Positions 16,353-25,762 of a stretch of 64,000 nucleotides of DNA are shown piece by piece (position 1 is the first letter of the stretch; every line of letters starts with the position of its first letter). A program made the position numbers and the translations under genes. The DNA comes from Pseudarthrobacter equi. Lineage in GTDB: Bacteria > Actinomycetota > Actinomycetes > Actinomycetales > Micrococcaceae. Location: NCBI RefSeq assembly GCF_900105535.1, contig NZ_LT629779.1, positions 3,658,001 through 3,722,000 of the forward strand, read 5' to 3'. Under the pieces are notes generated by a model, which was not told the DNA's origin, ran no database searches, and saw nothing but the letters and a program-made list of their open reading frames with translations.

Positions 16353-18049
16353 CAGTCCACGGTCCTTTCGTAGATCCGGTGGGTGGGGCTGGTGAACGCC
16401 ACCGCGTAGCGGGAGTTGAAGGTGGGGTCGGCGCTGATGGCCTCATAGACCAGGTCCGTGAAGCCGGAGTCCTGCGGCCCGGCGCCCGCCTCCACGTTCA
16501 CGTACACCCATTCGGCGTACCGGGCGGGTTCCTCGAGCGCCGGGGCGAAGTGGTCGCCGGAGGCACGGTTGTAGATGTTGCTTAGCGGGATGCCCATGGT
16601 GGGAAGTACCGCGTTCCCGCGGGCGCTTTCGTCCATGAGGATCCCGCCGCCGCGGTAATGGTCCTTCAGCCAGCGCGCGGCGGCGAACGAATCGGTGTTG
16701 GACTCGCGGGACATGCGCCCCTCGGCCAGGATGGCCAGCCGGCCGGCGGGGTCCTGCAGCCACCACGCGTTCTGCGCGGCGAGGGCCAGCAGGAGCGCGG
16801 CAGCCACCAGGGAGCGCGCACGACGGCGGCGCGTCACCTCGTGCACGAACGCCGCCACCAGCACGGCGGCCAGGGGCAGTGCGGTGAGGGCGAAACGGTT
16901 GTTCCACCAGGTGCTGGGGAGGGAGTGATCGTTGTTGATGGCGGTCTGCCCCAGGTACAGGCTCACCAGGGCGAAGGCGTAGGCGCTGCCGGTGACGGCG
17001 ATCAGGAGGGTGCCGGTGGCCAGGCCGCGGCGGAACACCACCACCACAGCACCGCAGGCAGCCGCGGCGACCACCACCACGCCCAGGGTTTCGAACAGGG
17101 ACCAGTGGAACGTCCAGAGGGTCAGGCCCAGGTTGCCCTTGGTGGGGAGCAGGCCGCCGTCGGTGATGTTTTTCTGCTGCGCGTAGGCCGAGTACTGGCC
17201 GAACATGAATTCCAGCGGGTTGCCGTAGATGGCCCAGTTGTAGGAGAGCCACCAGAGCACAGCGGCGGCGGGGACCATGGCGTAGCCGGAGGCCATTTTG
17301 ATAGCTTCACGGACCTGCCCGGAGCGGCGCAGCTCGGTGATGAGGACAAAAAGGGTGCCCGTGAGCACCAGCGCCCAGCCCTCGTAGCGGGACAGCACCG
17401 CGGCGCCGGACGGGATCGCGGCGAACACGGCCAGCTCGCCGGCGCTCATCCTGCGGCGGCTGGTGGCCCAGTGCGCCAGCCCGGCCATGCCCGCCACCAG
17501 GCACATGAGCAGCACCGGTTCGGTGAGGGCGGTGGTGTAGGTGTAGAGGATGGCCGGGTTGGCCAGGACCACCAGCACGGCGGCCAGGCGCCCGGCCCGG
17601 CCGTAGCCCAGGCGGGCGGCAATCCGGTAGAGCCCGGAGGTGGTGGCGGCCAGGGCCAGGATGCCCAGGATGCAGGCGCCCCAGCCGGTGCTGAACATCC
17701 AGAGGTTGATGATGAACGGCATCAGGAGCAGGTGCGGCATGGGCAGCCACACGGTGCCCAGCTGTTCGAAGCCGGGGGCTTTGCTGTCGAACACGCGCCG
17801 GGCGATGGTGAGGTGGCTTTGGGCGTCCGAGTAGTCCAGGTTGCTGCCGGAGCTGGTGGTGTAAAGGCAGGCGAGGAACCCCACCACAGCCGCAGCCCCG
17901 GCGATCACGGCGGTGCCGGGCACGTGCCGGCCGGCCACCGGGGCGCCGAGTGAGGCCCAGGCGCGGGCCAGCCGCGGGGTCCGCTCCCCCGCGGCGTCCC
18001 GGGCCGGGACGGCCCGTGTGGCCGGCGGGGTGTGGAGGCTACTGGCCAC
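16352..18049 (-). CDS. GT-C-type (GT39-like) membrane glycosyltransferase
   Basis: The 565-residue protein starts at GTG 18049, inside the end of the BcsB-like gene. It has about ten membrane segments. The first extracytoplasmic loop carries YSDAQSHLTIARRV, and LSRYEGW appears further on, both typical of GT-C transferases that use polyprenyl-phosphate sugars. The C-terminal 120 residues are soluble and probably extracytoplasmic. It most likely decorates the polymer made by the next gene or a surface protein. It overlaps the following gene by ATGA. The substrate cannot be read from the sequence. Confidence 0.7.
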   Translation of the reverse strand: MASSLHTPPATRAVPARDAAGERTPRLARAWASLGAPVAGRHVPGTAVIAGAAAVVGFLACLYTTSSGSNLDYSDAQSHLTIARRVFDSKAPGFEQLGTVWLPMPHLLLMPFIINLWMFSTGWGACILGILALAATTSGLYRIAARLGYGRAGRLAAVLVVLANPAILYTYTTALTEPVLLMCLVAGMAGLAHWATSRRRMSAGELAVFAAIPSGAAVLSRYEGWALVLTGTLFVLITELRRSGQVREAIKMASGYAMVPAAAVLWWLSYNWAIYGNPLEFMFGQYSAYAQQKNITDGGLLPTKGNLGLTLWTFHWSLFETLGVVVVAAAACGAVVVVFRRGLATGTLLIAVTGSAYAFALVSLYLGQTAINNDHSLPSTWWNNRFALTALPLAAVLVAAFVHEVTRRRRARSLVAAALLLALAAQNAWWLQDPAGRLAILAEGRMSRESNTDSFAAARWLKDHYRGGGILMDESARGNAVLPTMGIPLSNIYNRASGDHFAPALEEPARYAEWVYVNVEAGAGPQDSGFTDLVYEAISADPTFNSRYAVAFTSPTHRIYERTVD

Positions 18050-20066
18050 TGGCGGTGTCCGCGGCGGCGGCCTGTTCCCGGGCTTCTGCGTAGGCGCCGG
18101 CGTGCCGCTTGTGCCGTCGGCGCAGGAGGACGCGGGCGGCGAAGGCGAGCAGCAGCACGGCGGCGGCCGCGCCGATCCAGAGCGCCAGGGGCCGGAACCC
18201 GTCAGTGACCTCGGCCTGGGGTGTGATGGCGTTGCTTTCGAGCAGCACGGGGTCCCCGGTGGTCTGGGTGACCAGCAGGTTCCGGGAGAGGGCGCTCCAG
18301 CCGCCGGGCTGCTGCTGGACGTGCGCGGCCAGGCTGCCCTGCAGGGTGCCGGCGGTGGCGGCGCCGGTGGCGTTATCGGGGGCCCAGCCGCCCAGGAGCA
18401 CGAGGTTGCGGCCGTTCTGTTCGAACCCTTCCAGGACGCCGTAGGGGGCGGTGGTGCCCACGCCGAATTCGATGTCCCGGGCGGCCACGGTGCGGAAGCC
18501 GGCCAGGCGGAGCGGTGCGGCCACTTTCTCGGCGGTTTCCGCGGTGGCGCCCACCAGGAGGCCGGAGTCGCTGGAGTCCAGGAGGCCGGCGGCGTCGGTG
18601 AGGCGGACGTCCAGGAGCCCTGCGGAGTCGCGCTGCAGGGCGAAGGCGAGCGTGGCGGCGCTGATGGTGTTCTCCTGGGGCGTGGCGCCGGCGTCGAACG
18701 CTATGGGCAGGGTGCTGCCCAGCACCTGCGGGAAGCGGGCGAAGCCGGGCTCGAGGGAGTGGCCGCGTTCGGCGGTGAGTTTGCTGCCGGTGGTGTCCAC
18801 GGTGAGTTCCATGGGCATCAGGCCGGCGGGGCCGGAGCAGTCGCCGCCGGCGGGGAGGGCGGTGAGGCGGAGGCGGAGGCCGTTGCGGGACTGGATCTGC
18901 CCGGCGGGGACGCTGGCGGTGAGGTCGAAGCTGTCGCCGTCCAGGGTGTGGGAGCTGATCAGGTAGTCGTTCCAGTAGACGGAGAGGGCTGCCTGTCCCC
19001 CGGCGGGCACGGCGGTGTGGGTGCCGCTGAGGTGGAGGGTGACGGCGGAGACGGGCCCGCCGAACTGGGACTGGTTGACCCCCAGGTAGGTTTCCTGGGT
19101 GCCGTAGCCGGCCAGTTTGATGGTGTTGGCGCCGAGGTCCGCCAGGGTCTGTTCGGGCCCGGCGGCGGCCGGGACGGTGGAGGTCATGCCGGTGACGGTG
19201 GTGGAATCGGCCAGCGCTGATTTGGTGTTGGCCAGTGCCTGGGCGGCGCTGCGGAGTTCGTCGCCGTGGCCGGTGAGGGCCAGGGCGGGGCGGCCCGCCT
19301 GGGTGGCGAGGGTGGTGCTGACGGCGTCCTGTTCCTCCGGCTTGGCGGCGGCGATGCTGATGATCCGGGAACCGGCGGGGAGGGCGGCTGCCCGGGCGGC
19401 GGCGTCCGGTTCGGGGACGAGGCTGAGGGCGGCGTCCGGGTAGCGGTGGGCCATGGCGGCGGAGGCGGCCAGGATGGCGGCGGAGACGTCCGACGGCGGA
19501 TTGGCCGGCACCGGGATGAGGACGGCGGGCATGGAGGGGGCCAGGAATTCGGCCACGGTGGCGGGGGCGGCCTCGGTGCCGCTGGTGGCGAGGGCCACCT
19601 TGCTGAGGGTGGCGGCGGACTGGGCGGCGGTGCAGACGTTCTGGACGGCGGGGAGGTAGTCCAGGGTGAGGACCAGTTCGTGGTCCGTGAGGTCCGCGGC
19701 GGTGACGGGTGCGTCCAGTGTGAGGTTTGCGCCGGCGGGTGCTTCGAGGAGGGTGCGGCCCTTGGCGGTGACGCGGATGGTGCCCTGGACGGCCTGCCCG
19801 GCGACGGCGATGGCGCCGGTGACGCGGGCGGGGTTGAGGCCATCGGCCACGTGCAGGGCGAGCTGCTGCCCGGTCTGGCCGGGAAGGGCTGACACGGAGG
19901 CTTTGGACGCCGGCGCTGCCGTGCCGTCGGTGTGCGAGGCCAGGACGCCGGTGCGGGTCGTTGCCGGGGATGCTGCGTTCGCGGCGGGTGCTGCGAGGAG
20001 GAAGCCGGAGGCGAGCATGGCGGCGCAGGTGAGCACGGTGCTCCCTGCCCTGAGACGTGAGAGCAT
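18039..20066 (-). CDS. BcsB-like exopolysaccharide synthesis accessory protein
   Basis: From ATG 20066 the product is 675 residues. It has a signal peptide (VLTCAAMLASGFLLAAPAANA), a long extracytoplasmic region with alternating beta-rich and alpha/beta domains, a membrane segment near the C-terminus (LALWIGAAAAVLLLAFAARVLL) and a basic Ala-rich tail. This layout and segments such as SVYWNDYLISSHTL match the BcsB family, partner of cellulose-synthase-like enzymes. An in-frame TTG at 20093 would place the start almost against the candidate operator, so 20066 is preferred, though its SD is only 1 nt away. First gene of the four-gene operon. Confidence 0.7.
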   Translation of the reverse strand: MLSRLRAGSTVLTCAAMLASGFLLAAPAANAASPATTRTGVLASHTDGTAAPASKASVSALPGQTGQQLALHVADGLNPARVTGAIAVAGQAVQGTIRVTAKGRTLLEAPAGANLTLDAPVTAADLTDHELVLTLDYLPAVQNVCTAAQSAATLSKVALATSGTEAAPATVAEFLAPSMPAVLIPVPANPPSDVSAAILAASAAMAHRYPDAALSLVPEPDAAARAAALPAGSRIISIAAAKPEEQDAVSTTLATQAGRPALALTGHGDELRSAAQALANTKSALADSTTVTGMTSTVPAAAGPEQTLADLGANTIKLAGYGTQETYLGVNQSQFGGPVSAVTLHLSGTHTAVPAGGQAALSVYWNDYLISSHTLDGDSFDLTASVPAGQIQSRNGLRLRLTALPAGGDCSGPAGLMPMELTVDTTGSKLTAERGHSLEPGFARFPQVLGSTLPIAFDAGATPQENTISAATLAFALQRDSAGLLDVRLTDAAGLLDSSDSGLLVGATAETAEKVAAPLRLAGFRTVAARDIEFGVGTTAPYGVLEGFEQNGRNLVLLGGWAPDNATGAATAGTLQGSLAAHVQQQPGGWSALSRNLLVTQTTGDPVLLESNAITPQAEVTDGFRPLALWIGAAAAVLLLAFAARVLLRRRHKRHAGAYAEAREQAAAADTASGQ

Positions 20067-20105
20067 TCCCCCAGCTTCTGCGGGCCAGTTCAAGGCAAGG
20101 CGGTG

Positions 20106-20127
20106 GCTACGCTCAAGACTTGGTCAA
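20106..20127 (-). promoter_or_regulatory. 11-bp direct repeat, candidate OmpR-type operator (site 3)
   Basis: On the minus strand TTGACCAAGTC is followed by TTGAGCGTAGC. AAGTCTTGA is identical to site 1. It lies about 40 bp upstream of the BcsB-like start, in a position suited to direct control of the exopolysaccharide operon. Confidence 0.45.
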
Positions 20128-20201
20128 GAAGTGGTGTTTGGGCTGGTCTCGGGCCTGAAGCCCGCATCAATGTTGATTGCGCGGTAGGTTCTGTTGCTTA
20201 A

Positions 20202-20486
20202 AGTCAGGGTGCCGGCAAGCCTGCATGGAAGCCAGGAACGGCCTACGCAGCGGGCGCGCTGGCCGTCGCTCCCTCTGGGACGTTGGCCAAAGCCAAGGCA
20301 CCTTTCACCAGCGGGAGCGCCTACAGCGGGTCAAACTGGGATGTCGTTGCATCTGCCAGTGCAGAGGCTCGGTGCTACGACGACAACAACTTCACGGACC
20401 GCGGAGCCATGAAGGTCATCCCTAGCCAAATACCGTCACCGAATGGCCTCCAGCACAACGTCTTCCAACTTGTGTCAGTCAGCTGA
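20202..20486 (+). pseudogene. 3' remnant of a secreted-protein gene
   Basis: An open frame with no credible start reads ...GTAYAAGALAVAPSG... and, further on, SGSNWDVVASASAEARCYDD before a stop at 20486. The composition is that of a mature exported protein. A stop lies just upstream (20199) with no signal peptide or SD, so the 5' part seems lost. It ends against the acyltransferase gene, overlapping its last 8 bp. Confidence 0.35.
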
Positions 20487-22584
20487 TAGCAGCGGCGATT
20501 GACTTCACCAAGTAGGGTGCCAACGTCTTGCTGAAGGTTCCGGTGATGTGGCCAACGGTGTCCCGGTAGGCGATCACGTTTCCGATCACTACCGGGCACC
20601 TGGACTCATCGCAGTAGATGGAGTTCATGTCCACGAGCTTCGCGTCCGAGACCAGGTCCGCAGCTTTCACCAACGGGTCCGTTACGGCGAATGCCTCGGA
20701 GTTCGCCGTGGAGCATGTGTTGTCTTTGACTGAGAAGCCCAGCCGATTCACGCACTGTAGTGCGGCGCCCGCGACCCCAGGGTTGTCTGCGATAACGACA
20801 ATCTGTGTGCCGCGAGCCGCCACAGGCGCCCACGCGGCAGCGTACTGCCTGGATACCCAATCCTTATCGGTTGCCGTTTTGTGGCGCGCCCCGGTCACGA
20901 GTACCAAGTCGTACTGCGGCCCCGTAGTCAGCCGCTCCTGGATTGACTCCATAGCGTCATTGCATTCACTGCCGGTTCCTGTTGCCATCCACTGGCATCC
21001 CCAGCCGACGTAGCTGTCTAGCGTCCAGTTAGCCGATTCCAACTGGGTCGTAAGGCCGGGCAAGAGCATTGCAGCGTGGCTGTCACCAAGAAGGGCGACC
21101 TTCATGGCACCCGGCCGGTCAGTGCCGTAGGAGCACGCTTTCATGGGGGCGCCCTGGTCAATCCAGCAGTCGAATGCGCCAGCAGTGTCGTTCGACATCG
21201 CCGCTGGGTCAGGGGCTATGGAATCACCCAAAAAAGCAGGGCATTCGAGTGCAGGGTCCTTGGAAGCTGCACCGAGACACTTCTGAGCGACCGGAAGCTC
21301 CCCGGTTGCAGCCAAGGCGGTGGGAACGAAGGTGGCCGACTCAATCGGTGGCTTGACCGGAACGAGAGCTGCCCCGGCGACAGTGGCCGTCGCGATACTC
21401 AAGGCCGCCAGGCCTGTAATTTTCCATCCATACCGAGATGATTCAGGAAGGCTGCCACGCTTCGGGAACCACTGGCCGTTTCGGGCCGGCGTTTCCAGCC
21501 AGTGGTAAGAGGCTATGGACAGTGCGAACATCATGACGAGGCAGACTAGGTAATACGCAGGCTGGTCAGTTGGAAGAAGGGCAACCATGAGCACAAGTAC
21601 TGGAAAGTGCCAAAGGTACAGCGAGTAAGAAATCTCCCCGATGTAAATGCTGAACTTGTTGGTCAGCGGCCAGACGTAAGGCTGCTCACCGCCGATGCCC
21701 GCTAGGAGAACCAAGGCCGTCGATAAGACTGGAAGCGCCGCCCAAGGTGCGGGAAAGCCCGACGACTGCGGTACGGCGAAAAGCGAGTAAACGATACCGG
21801 CAACGCCGACCCACCCGAGAAGGGTTCGGATTGCAACTTGCCGAATCTGAAGCCCCTTCTGAACAACCGCGATTAGAGCACCGACCCCCAGTTCCCATGC
21901 GCGGGAGCCCGTCGAGAAGTAGGCAAAGGTCGCGTTGCTTACGGACTCACTCATCGCCCAAGCGAAGGAGAGTAGCGTAATGACGGTGATGGCCACTGTC
22001 ACGGCAGCCCTCCGTTGTGATACTCCCCATCCGAAGCGCCGGACGCCCAGGGCAAGAAGTCCCAGCATCAGCCACGGCCACACGAGGTAGAACTGTTCCT
22101 CGACTGCCAGCGACCAGAAGTGCTGCACCGGCGAAGGCGGCAGCCCTTCTTGGAAGTAGTCGGTTCCCTGCGCGGCAAAGCGCCAGTTCGCCACGAAAAA
22201 TAGGCCCCACACGGAATCCCACATGGTTTCCCGGAAGCGCTCAACGCCGATAAGGAAGTATGAGGCGGACACCGTCACTATGAGTAGGGCGATAGCGGCA
22301 GGCATGATCCTCTTGAACCGGCGCTCATAAAAGCCGCGGAATGAGATGGTCCCCGTCCGCTCGTGCTCGCGCAGCAGCAGGCCCGTAATCAGGAACCCCG
22401 AAATCACGAAGAAGACGTCCACCCCTATAAAGCCACCCGATGGCCAGTGGAACAGGTGATCAGCAACCACGGCGAGAACGGCTATCGCCCGTAGTCCCTG
22501 AATGTCGCGCCGAAAATGCGACGTTGCGCCCTTCGGTTTCCCCTTCGATACCTGCCCGCGTTTGCGCGTGCCAAGTAGAGACAT
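20479..22584 (-). CDS. OafA/YrhL-type acyltransferase-3 with SGNH domain
   Basis: The 701-residue protein has an acyltransferase-3 membrane domain (about 25-400, ten membrane segments). It begins FRRDIQGLRAIAVLAVV and carries FFVISGFLITG and FWSLAVEEQFY. A C-terminal extracytoplasmic SGNH domain has ALLGDSHAAM and a late D...H pair near YRDTVGHIT. Such proteins O-acetylate cell-surface polysaccharides or peptidoglycan, moving the acyl group across the membrane. The start is backed by GGGGGA with 6-nt spacing. Its codon use is less GC-rich than the operon to its left, fitting the beginning of the mosaic region. Confidence 0.9.
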   Translation of the reverse strand: MSLLGTRKRGQVSKGKPKGATSHFRRDIQGLRAIAVLAVVADHLFHWPSGGFIGVDVFFVISGFLITGLLLREHERTGTISFRGFYERRFKRIMPAAIALLIVTVSASYFLIGVERFRETMWDSVWGLFFVANWRFAAQGTDYFQEGLPPSPVQHFWSLAVEEQFYLVWPWLMLGLLALGVRRFGWGVSQRRAAVTVAITVITLLSFAWAMSESVSNATFAYFSTGSRAWELGVGALIAVVQKGLQIRQVAIRTLLGWVGVAGIVYSLFAVPQSSGFPAPWAALPVLSTALVLLAGIGGEQPYVWPLTNKFSIYIGEISYSLYLWHFPVLVLMVALLPTDQPAYYLVCLVMMFALSIASYHWLETPARNGQWFPKRGSLPESSRYGWKITGLAALSIATATVAGAALVPVKPPIESATFVPTALAATGELPVAQKCLGAASKDPALECPAFLGDSIAPDPAAMSNDTAGAFDCWIDQGAPMKACSYGTDRPGAMKVALLGDSHAAMLLPGLTTQLESANWTLDSYVGWGCQWMATGTGSECNDAMESIQERLTTGPQYDLVLVTGARHKTATDKDWVSRQYAAAWAPVAARGTQIVVIADNPGVAGAALQCVNRLGFSVKDNTCSTANSEAFAVTDPLVKAADLVSDAKLVDMNSIYCDESRCPVVIGNVIAYRDTVGHITGTFSKTLAPYLVKSIAAAIS

Positions 22585-22667
22585 TTGTGTTCCCCCAGTA
22601 TTGAGACCTAGCGCTATTCTACCGGGGGGATAATTTCACAAATGCACCTTAGACAACGTGGCTATGA

Positions 22668-22877
22668 CTTCGGGACTACCGTCATTGGAAACCAAAGCAG
22701 ACTGTCGCGGACCAAGCATTGGACGGCGGACGCGGCTTCGTCGACATGCCGTGCTGGAAGGGGTCGCCGCAAGGATCATCCTCGGCCCCGTTCATCGGCC
22801 CCATTCCCGAAAGAATGCAAGCCGAGAACATCACGCTAGTTGGGCGGTGCATCAACCGTGGCAGATTGGGGCCCTGA
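22668..22877 (+). pseudogene. possible remnant of a surface/beta-helix protein gene
   Basis: In the 395-bp gap between two genes, a stop-to-stop frame without a start encodes ALDGGRGFVDMPCWKG and, later, MQAENITLVGRCINRG. These read like authentic protein, similar to parallel-beta-helix rungs. An overlapping frame just upstream has RGYDFGTTVIGN. I read this as a decayed, frameshifted gene; a random open frame is possible. Confidence 0.3.
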
Positions 22878-22980
22878 CGGAATGCCTGGTCGGTTAACGG
22901 AGGAGAGGCTGCGGTCGACGCCTACATCAGTCCCAGCCTAGGAGAGATGGACTGCTCCCTGGGCTGGAACGGAGCCGGTG

Positions 22981-24351
22981 CTAGCTGTAACCGTCCACGA
23001 TGGCTGCGGCAATTTCCTTGTACGCTCGCCGGGTCTCCGGCTTCAGAACGTCCAGGGTCACCAAATCACCGTCTGCAACGCCCCGGTCGTGTGGAACTGC
23101 GATGAGCTGGCGGCAGATCCCGGACAGGTGTTCCTCAATGGCGTCCTTGTCCACACGGGACGAGACTTCGTCCTTATCGGTTATCACGACGATGGCGTTC
23201 CGGGCCAACTCCTCATACCCGTGGCCGGCAAGCCACTGCAACGTGCTGCGAGCACGCTTCGCACCTGACACGGCGTAGCCAGCGGCGATGACCAGGTTGT
23301 CCGCCGACTGCAGGATCCCGCTCATCGCGTTGTGCGTCACGCCTGTGCCGCAGTCGGTCAGCGCCACGGAGTAGTAGCCAGAGATGAGCTTGCGGATCCG
23401 CAGGTACTCTTCGGCGGTGAGCGAGTCCGAGACTTCGGGGTCCTGCTCCCCCGCTATCAGGTGCAGCCGGCCGGCATGGTGCATGTACCGGGCCAGCGCG
23501 GTGAGGGAGTCGACAGATTCAATGTTCTCCAGCAGGTCGGTGATGGTGCGGGGACTGGCCTGCTGGTAGATGCCCTCTCCCAGGGCACGCTCCACAAGGT
23601 CGCCCGAGTCCGGGTTTGCATCAATGGCACACGGTGCATCTCCTCGGAACTCAGCAAGGGTGAGGCCTACGCCGACGGTGGTGGAAGTCTTTCCGATGCC
23701 GCCCTTGAGGCTCAGGATGGCGGTGTTGTAACTGCCCTGGAGCTGTCGTGAAATGCGGCGGGCAAGCTCATCCTCCTGGCGCTGCTTCGGCCCTGGACCC
23801 AGGTTCCAGGAACCGCCGGTCAGCTTGTACATGGCGCCGCGGAAGCCGCCCACAGGGCGAGGCTTCTGCTCCTTGACGAACAGTCCGGGCGAGCTGATGA
23901 AGTCCGGCGCAGGGGTACCTGCGATGGCCTCACCCACGGTAGGGCGGCTTCGACGGAAAGAAGGCGCATCAGAAGCAACGTCCGACGGCGACACGGAGAC
24001 TTCCTGGGCGGCCTCAGCAGCGGTTGCATCACGGGGCACAGCGGAGATGGGAGCTTCCGGCTGGACAGCGGACTTCGCGGAAACCGGCAGCCGCGTCGGG
24101 GCGGCCGGCCCGGACGAAGCGGGCTTAGCCGCGTCGGCTGCGGCCGCCGCTTCCGCCCAGGACGAGCGGCGCGTTACCGGCCCTCCGGCGTCGTTCTTGC
24201 GAGGCGTGTTGGGAGTTACGGCTGGCATGGTTCCTGTCCAGGCATCCTCAATCGAGCCATCGGCGCGACGAATGTCGCGGCGTCGGCGCAGTCGCGGCTG
24301 CCCTGCATCTTCTGCTGGGGCGCCTGCATTCTGATCCGCCGGTTGTGGCAT
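22981..24351 (-). CDS. orphan MinD/ParA-like ATPase (EspI-like)
   Basis: The 456-residue protein has a disordered Pro/Ala-rich N-terminus of about 165 residues, then a P-loop ATPase domain with deviant Walker A KGGIGKT at 216-222. The segment before the ATPase (FRGAMYKLTGG, then NLGPGPKQRQEDELARRI) matches the junction seen in MinD-like proteins of actinobacterial type VII (ESX) loci. However, no WXG100, EccC or mycosin gene is in the window. It may work with an ESX system elsewhere or position an envelope complex. It sits among small membrane proteins and polysaccharide genes. Confidence 0.75.
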   Translation of the reverse strand: MPQPADQNAGAPAEDAGQPRLRRRRDIRRADGSIEDAWTGTMPAVTPNTPRKNDAGGPVTRRSSWAEAAAAADAAKPASSGPAAPTRLPVSAKSAVQPEAPISAVPRDATAAEAAQEVSVSPSDVASDAPSFRRSRPTVGEAIAGTPAPDFISSPGLFVKEQKPRPVGGFRGAMYKLTGGSWNLGPGPKQRQEDELARRISRQLQGSYNTAILSLKGGIGKTSTTVGVGLTLAEFRGDAPCAIDANPDSGDLVERALGEGIYQQASPRTITDLLENIESVDSLTALARYMHHAGRLHLIAGEQDPEVSDSLTAEEYLRIRKLISGYYSVALTDCGTGVTHNAMSGILQSADNLVIAAGYAVSGAKRARSTLQWLAGHGYEELARNAIVVITDKDEVSSRVDKDAIEEHLSGICRQLIAVPHDRGVADGDLVTLDVLKPETRRAYKEIAAAIVDGYS

Positions 24352-24443
24352 GTCTGTCCCCCCGGACGCTCGGCAAACTGTTATGCAGCACTAGTTCAAG
24401 GAATAAGTCTAGGTGCTGCGAACGACACGCTCAGCCAGGCTGC

Positions 24444-24566
24444 CTAATAGCGGTGCGTAAGGGCGGTGGCGACCACACAGGCCGTAAGCACAAGGAGGAC
24501 GGCGAGAATGGTGTATCCAACCCATTTAGGACGGCCTTTGTGGGGGTTGATGTCGACGTACGGCAT
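24444..24566 (-). CDS. tiny membrane protein (40 aa)
   Basis: ATG 24566 begins a 40-residue protein with a short polar head (MPYVDINPHKGRPKWVG) and one membrane helix (YTILAVLLVLTACVVATAL). The start lies 1 nt after the stop of the preceding 48-residue gene, so the two are probably translated together. No family recognised. The gap from 24352 to 24443 shows nothing. Confidence 0.5.
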   Translation of the reverse strand: MPYVDINPHKGRPKWVGYTILAVLLVLTACVVATALTHRY

Positions 24567-24567
24567 G

Positions 24568-24714
24568 TCAGTGTTGGTTACCTCGGGGCTCGGAGCGGGC
24601 GGGGATCCGTATTGCGCGACGCCTAAGCCTCAGCATTTGGTAGACGACAAAGGAGGGAACCAACAAAGTGCCGAGCAAAGCGCAGAGCGCAAGTGCGTAG
24701 TCCGAAAAAACCAC
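24568..24714 (-). CDS. tiny membrane protein (48 aa)
   Basis: GTG 24714 has an excellent SD (AAGGGAGG, 5-nt spacing) and gives a 48-residue protein. It has one membrane segment (YALALCALLGTLLVPSFVV), then a very basic RLRRRAIRIPAR tail. Longer starts in this frame lack an SD. The hydrophobic helix plus Arg-rich cytoplasmic tail suggests a membrane-anchored regulator or subunit. It forms a two-gene unit with the protein at 24444-24566. Confidence 0.5.
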   Translation of the reverse strand: MVFSDYALALCALLGTLLVPSFVVYQMLRLRRRAIRIPARSEPRGNQH

Positions 24715-24874
24715 AACAGCCTCCCTTGGATAAGTGAACCTCCCCATAAAGCCAATCACGCGTTCATGGAATTGACAAACTGAGTCAAATTAGCGCGTGA
24801 TTTGTCACGACTTGCCCTGCTGATGGTGAGGACCTTTTTGGCCCTTTGTACGAAGGCCATCGTGAACCGCAGAT

Positions 24875-25180
24875 TATCGAGCCATCCGTCGCCGTGAAAT
24901 TCGTCGTCCAGCCCGAGCGGGGCCTACTCCCACTTGTGCGCGCTGGTGAGCATCTGCCAGGCGGCGCGCCCCGCGCCAACCGACCACAGCGCCAAGTACG
25001 CCGGGTTCAGCCCGCGCAAAGGTGACGAGGCCAGCCGTACCGCCGCCACGTAGTCGCCCCGGACGGCGTAATCACCATGGCATCGCCGAACAGCATCGGG
25101 CACCTCTCCGCCCACCAGCAGCACCACGCCCACGAAGTTGTAGCCAACGAGGGTGACGATGGTGAAACGCAGCAACAGCC
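24875..25180 (-). pseudogene. decayed duplicate of the MshEN-GT2 synthase C-terminus
   Basis: Across several frames the minus strand encodes FTIVTLVGYNFVGV, then WRRYGW, NPAYLALWSVGAGRAAWQ and MLTSAHKWE, then GLDDEFHGDG. Each matches, in order, the last ~100 residues of the synthase at 14358-16352. Frameshifts and a stop break it, so it is a relic of a second synthase copy. The flanks (24786-24874 and 25181-25300) show no gene. Confidence 0.65.
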
Positions 25181-25300
25181 GGTAGTCGACGTAGCCATGT
25201 GCCGGCATCATGACGTCTGACAAATGCGCCAATCGCGCTTCCAGGGAGCGGCGGGCGCTGTCCCAAACCCTCTTAGTTGTCAGGAGCTGGCTGTTACTCA

Positions 25301-25762
25301 TATGCAGGGATGCACTCCAAAGCGAATATGGCTAGTACATGGAGCAACGATATTTCCCCGCCGCTGCCGAACATGAATTACAGGGCAGGTGGTTCAATAC
25401 AGTGCTAGCTGTCCGCTTGCCAAAGGCGAATAGAGATGCAACGCCGAGCGCACGTCTGAAATCCCGATATCCGCAGCAGCGATATCCCCAGCACCTCCCT
25501 AGAAGGTTTCTAGCAGGCTGAGTAGCGTGTCGCGCCTCCCTAAGTATTCACGCGGACAATGTCCGATAAATCTGGGTACCCCGCCACGTGCACGCAAGTA
25601 CGTCTCCAGCGAAATCAGGTAAACCCTACTGGCGTCAAGTGAATCTAGGGTGCATAGCCTTACAGCATGTTGAGCGGCGGAGGTTCATGAAACGTCACGT
25701 TCAACAAATACCTAACGCACGCACTCTAGGCCAGCGTTTGTAGAACTCGATGGGATATAAAC
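25301..25762. other. intergenic region without recognisable gene
   Basis: This 460-bp, comparatively AT-rich stretch lies between the synthase relic and the Tat-signal protein. I see no coding frame with a credible start or SD, no RNA gene and no strong hairpin. It presumably holds the promoter of the gene at 25763. Confidence 0.5.

Noticed and set aside
22981..24351. Type VII secretion locus
   Set aside because: The MinD-like ATPase resembles EspI-type proteins, but there is no WXG100, EccB, EccC, EccD or mycosin gene in the window.
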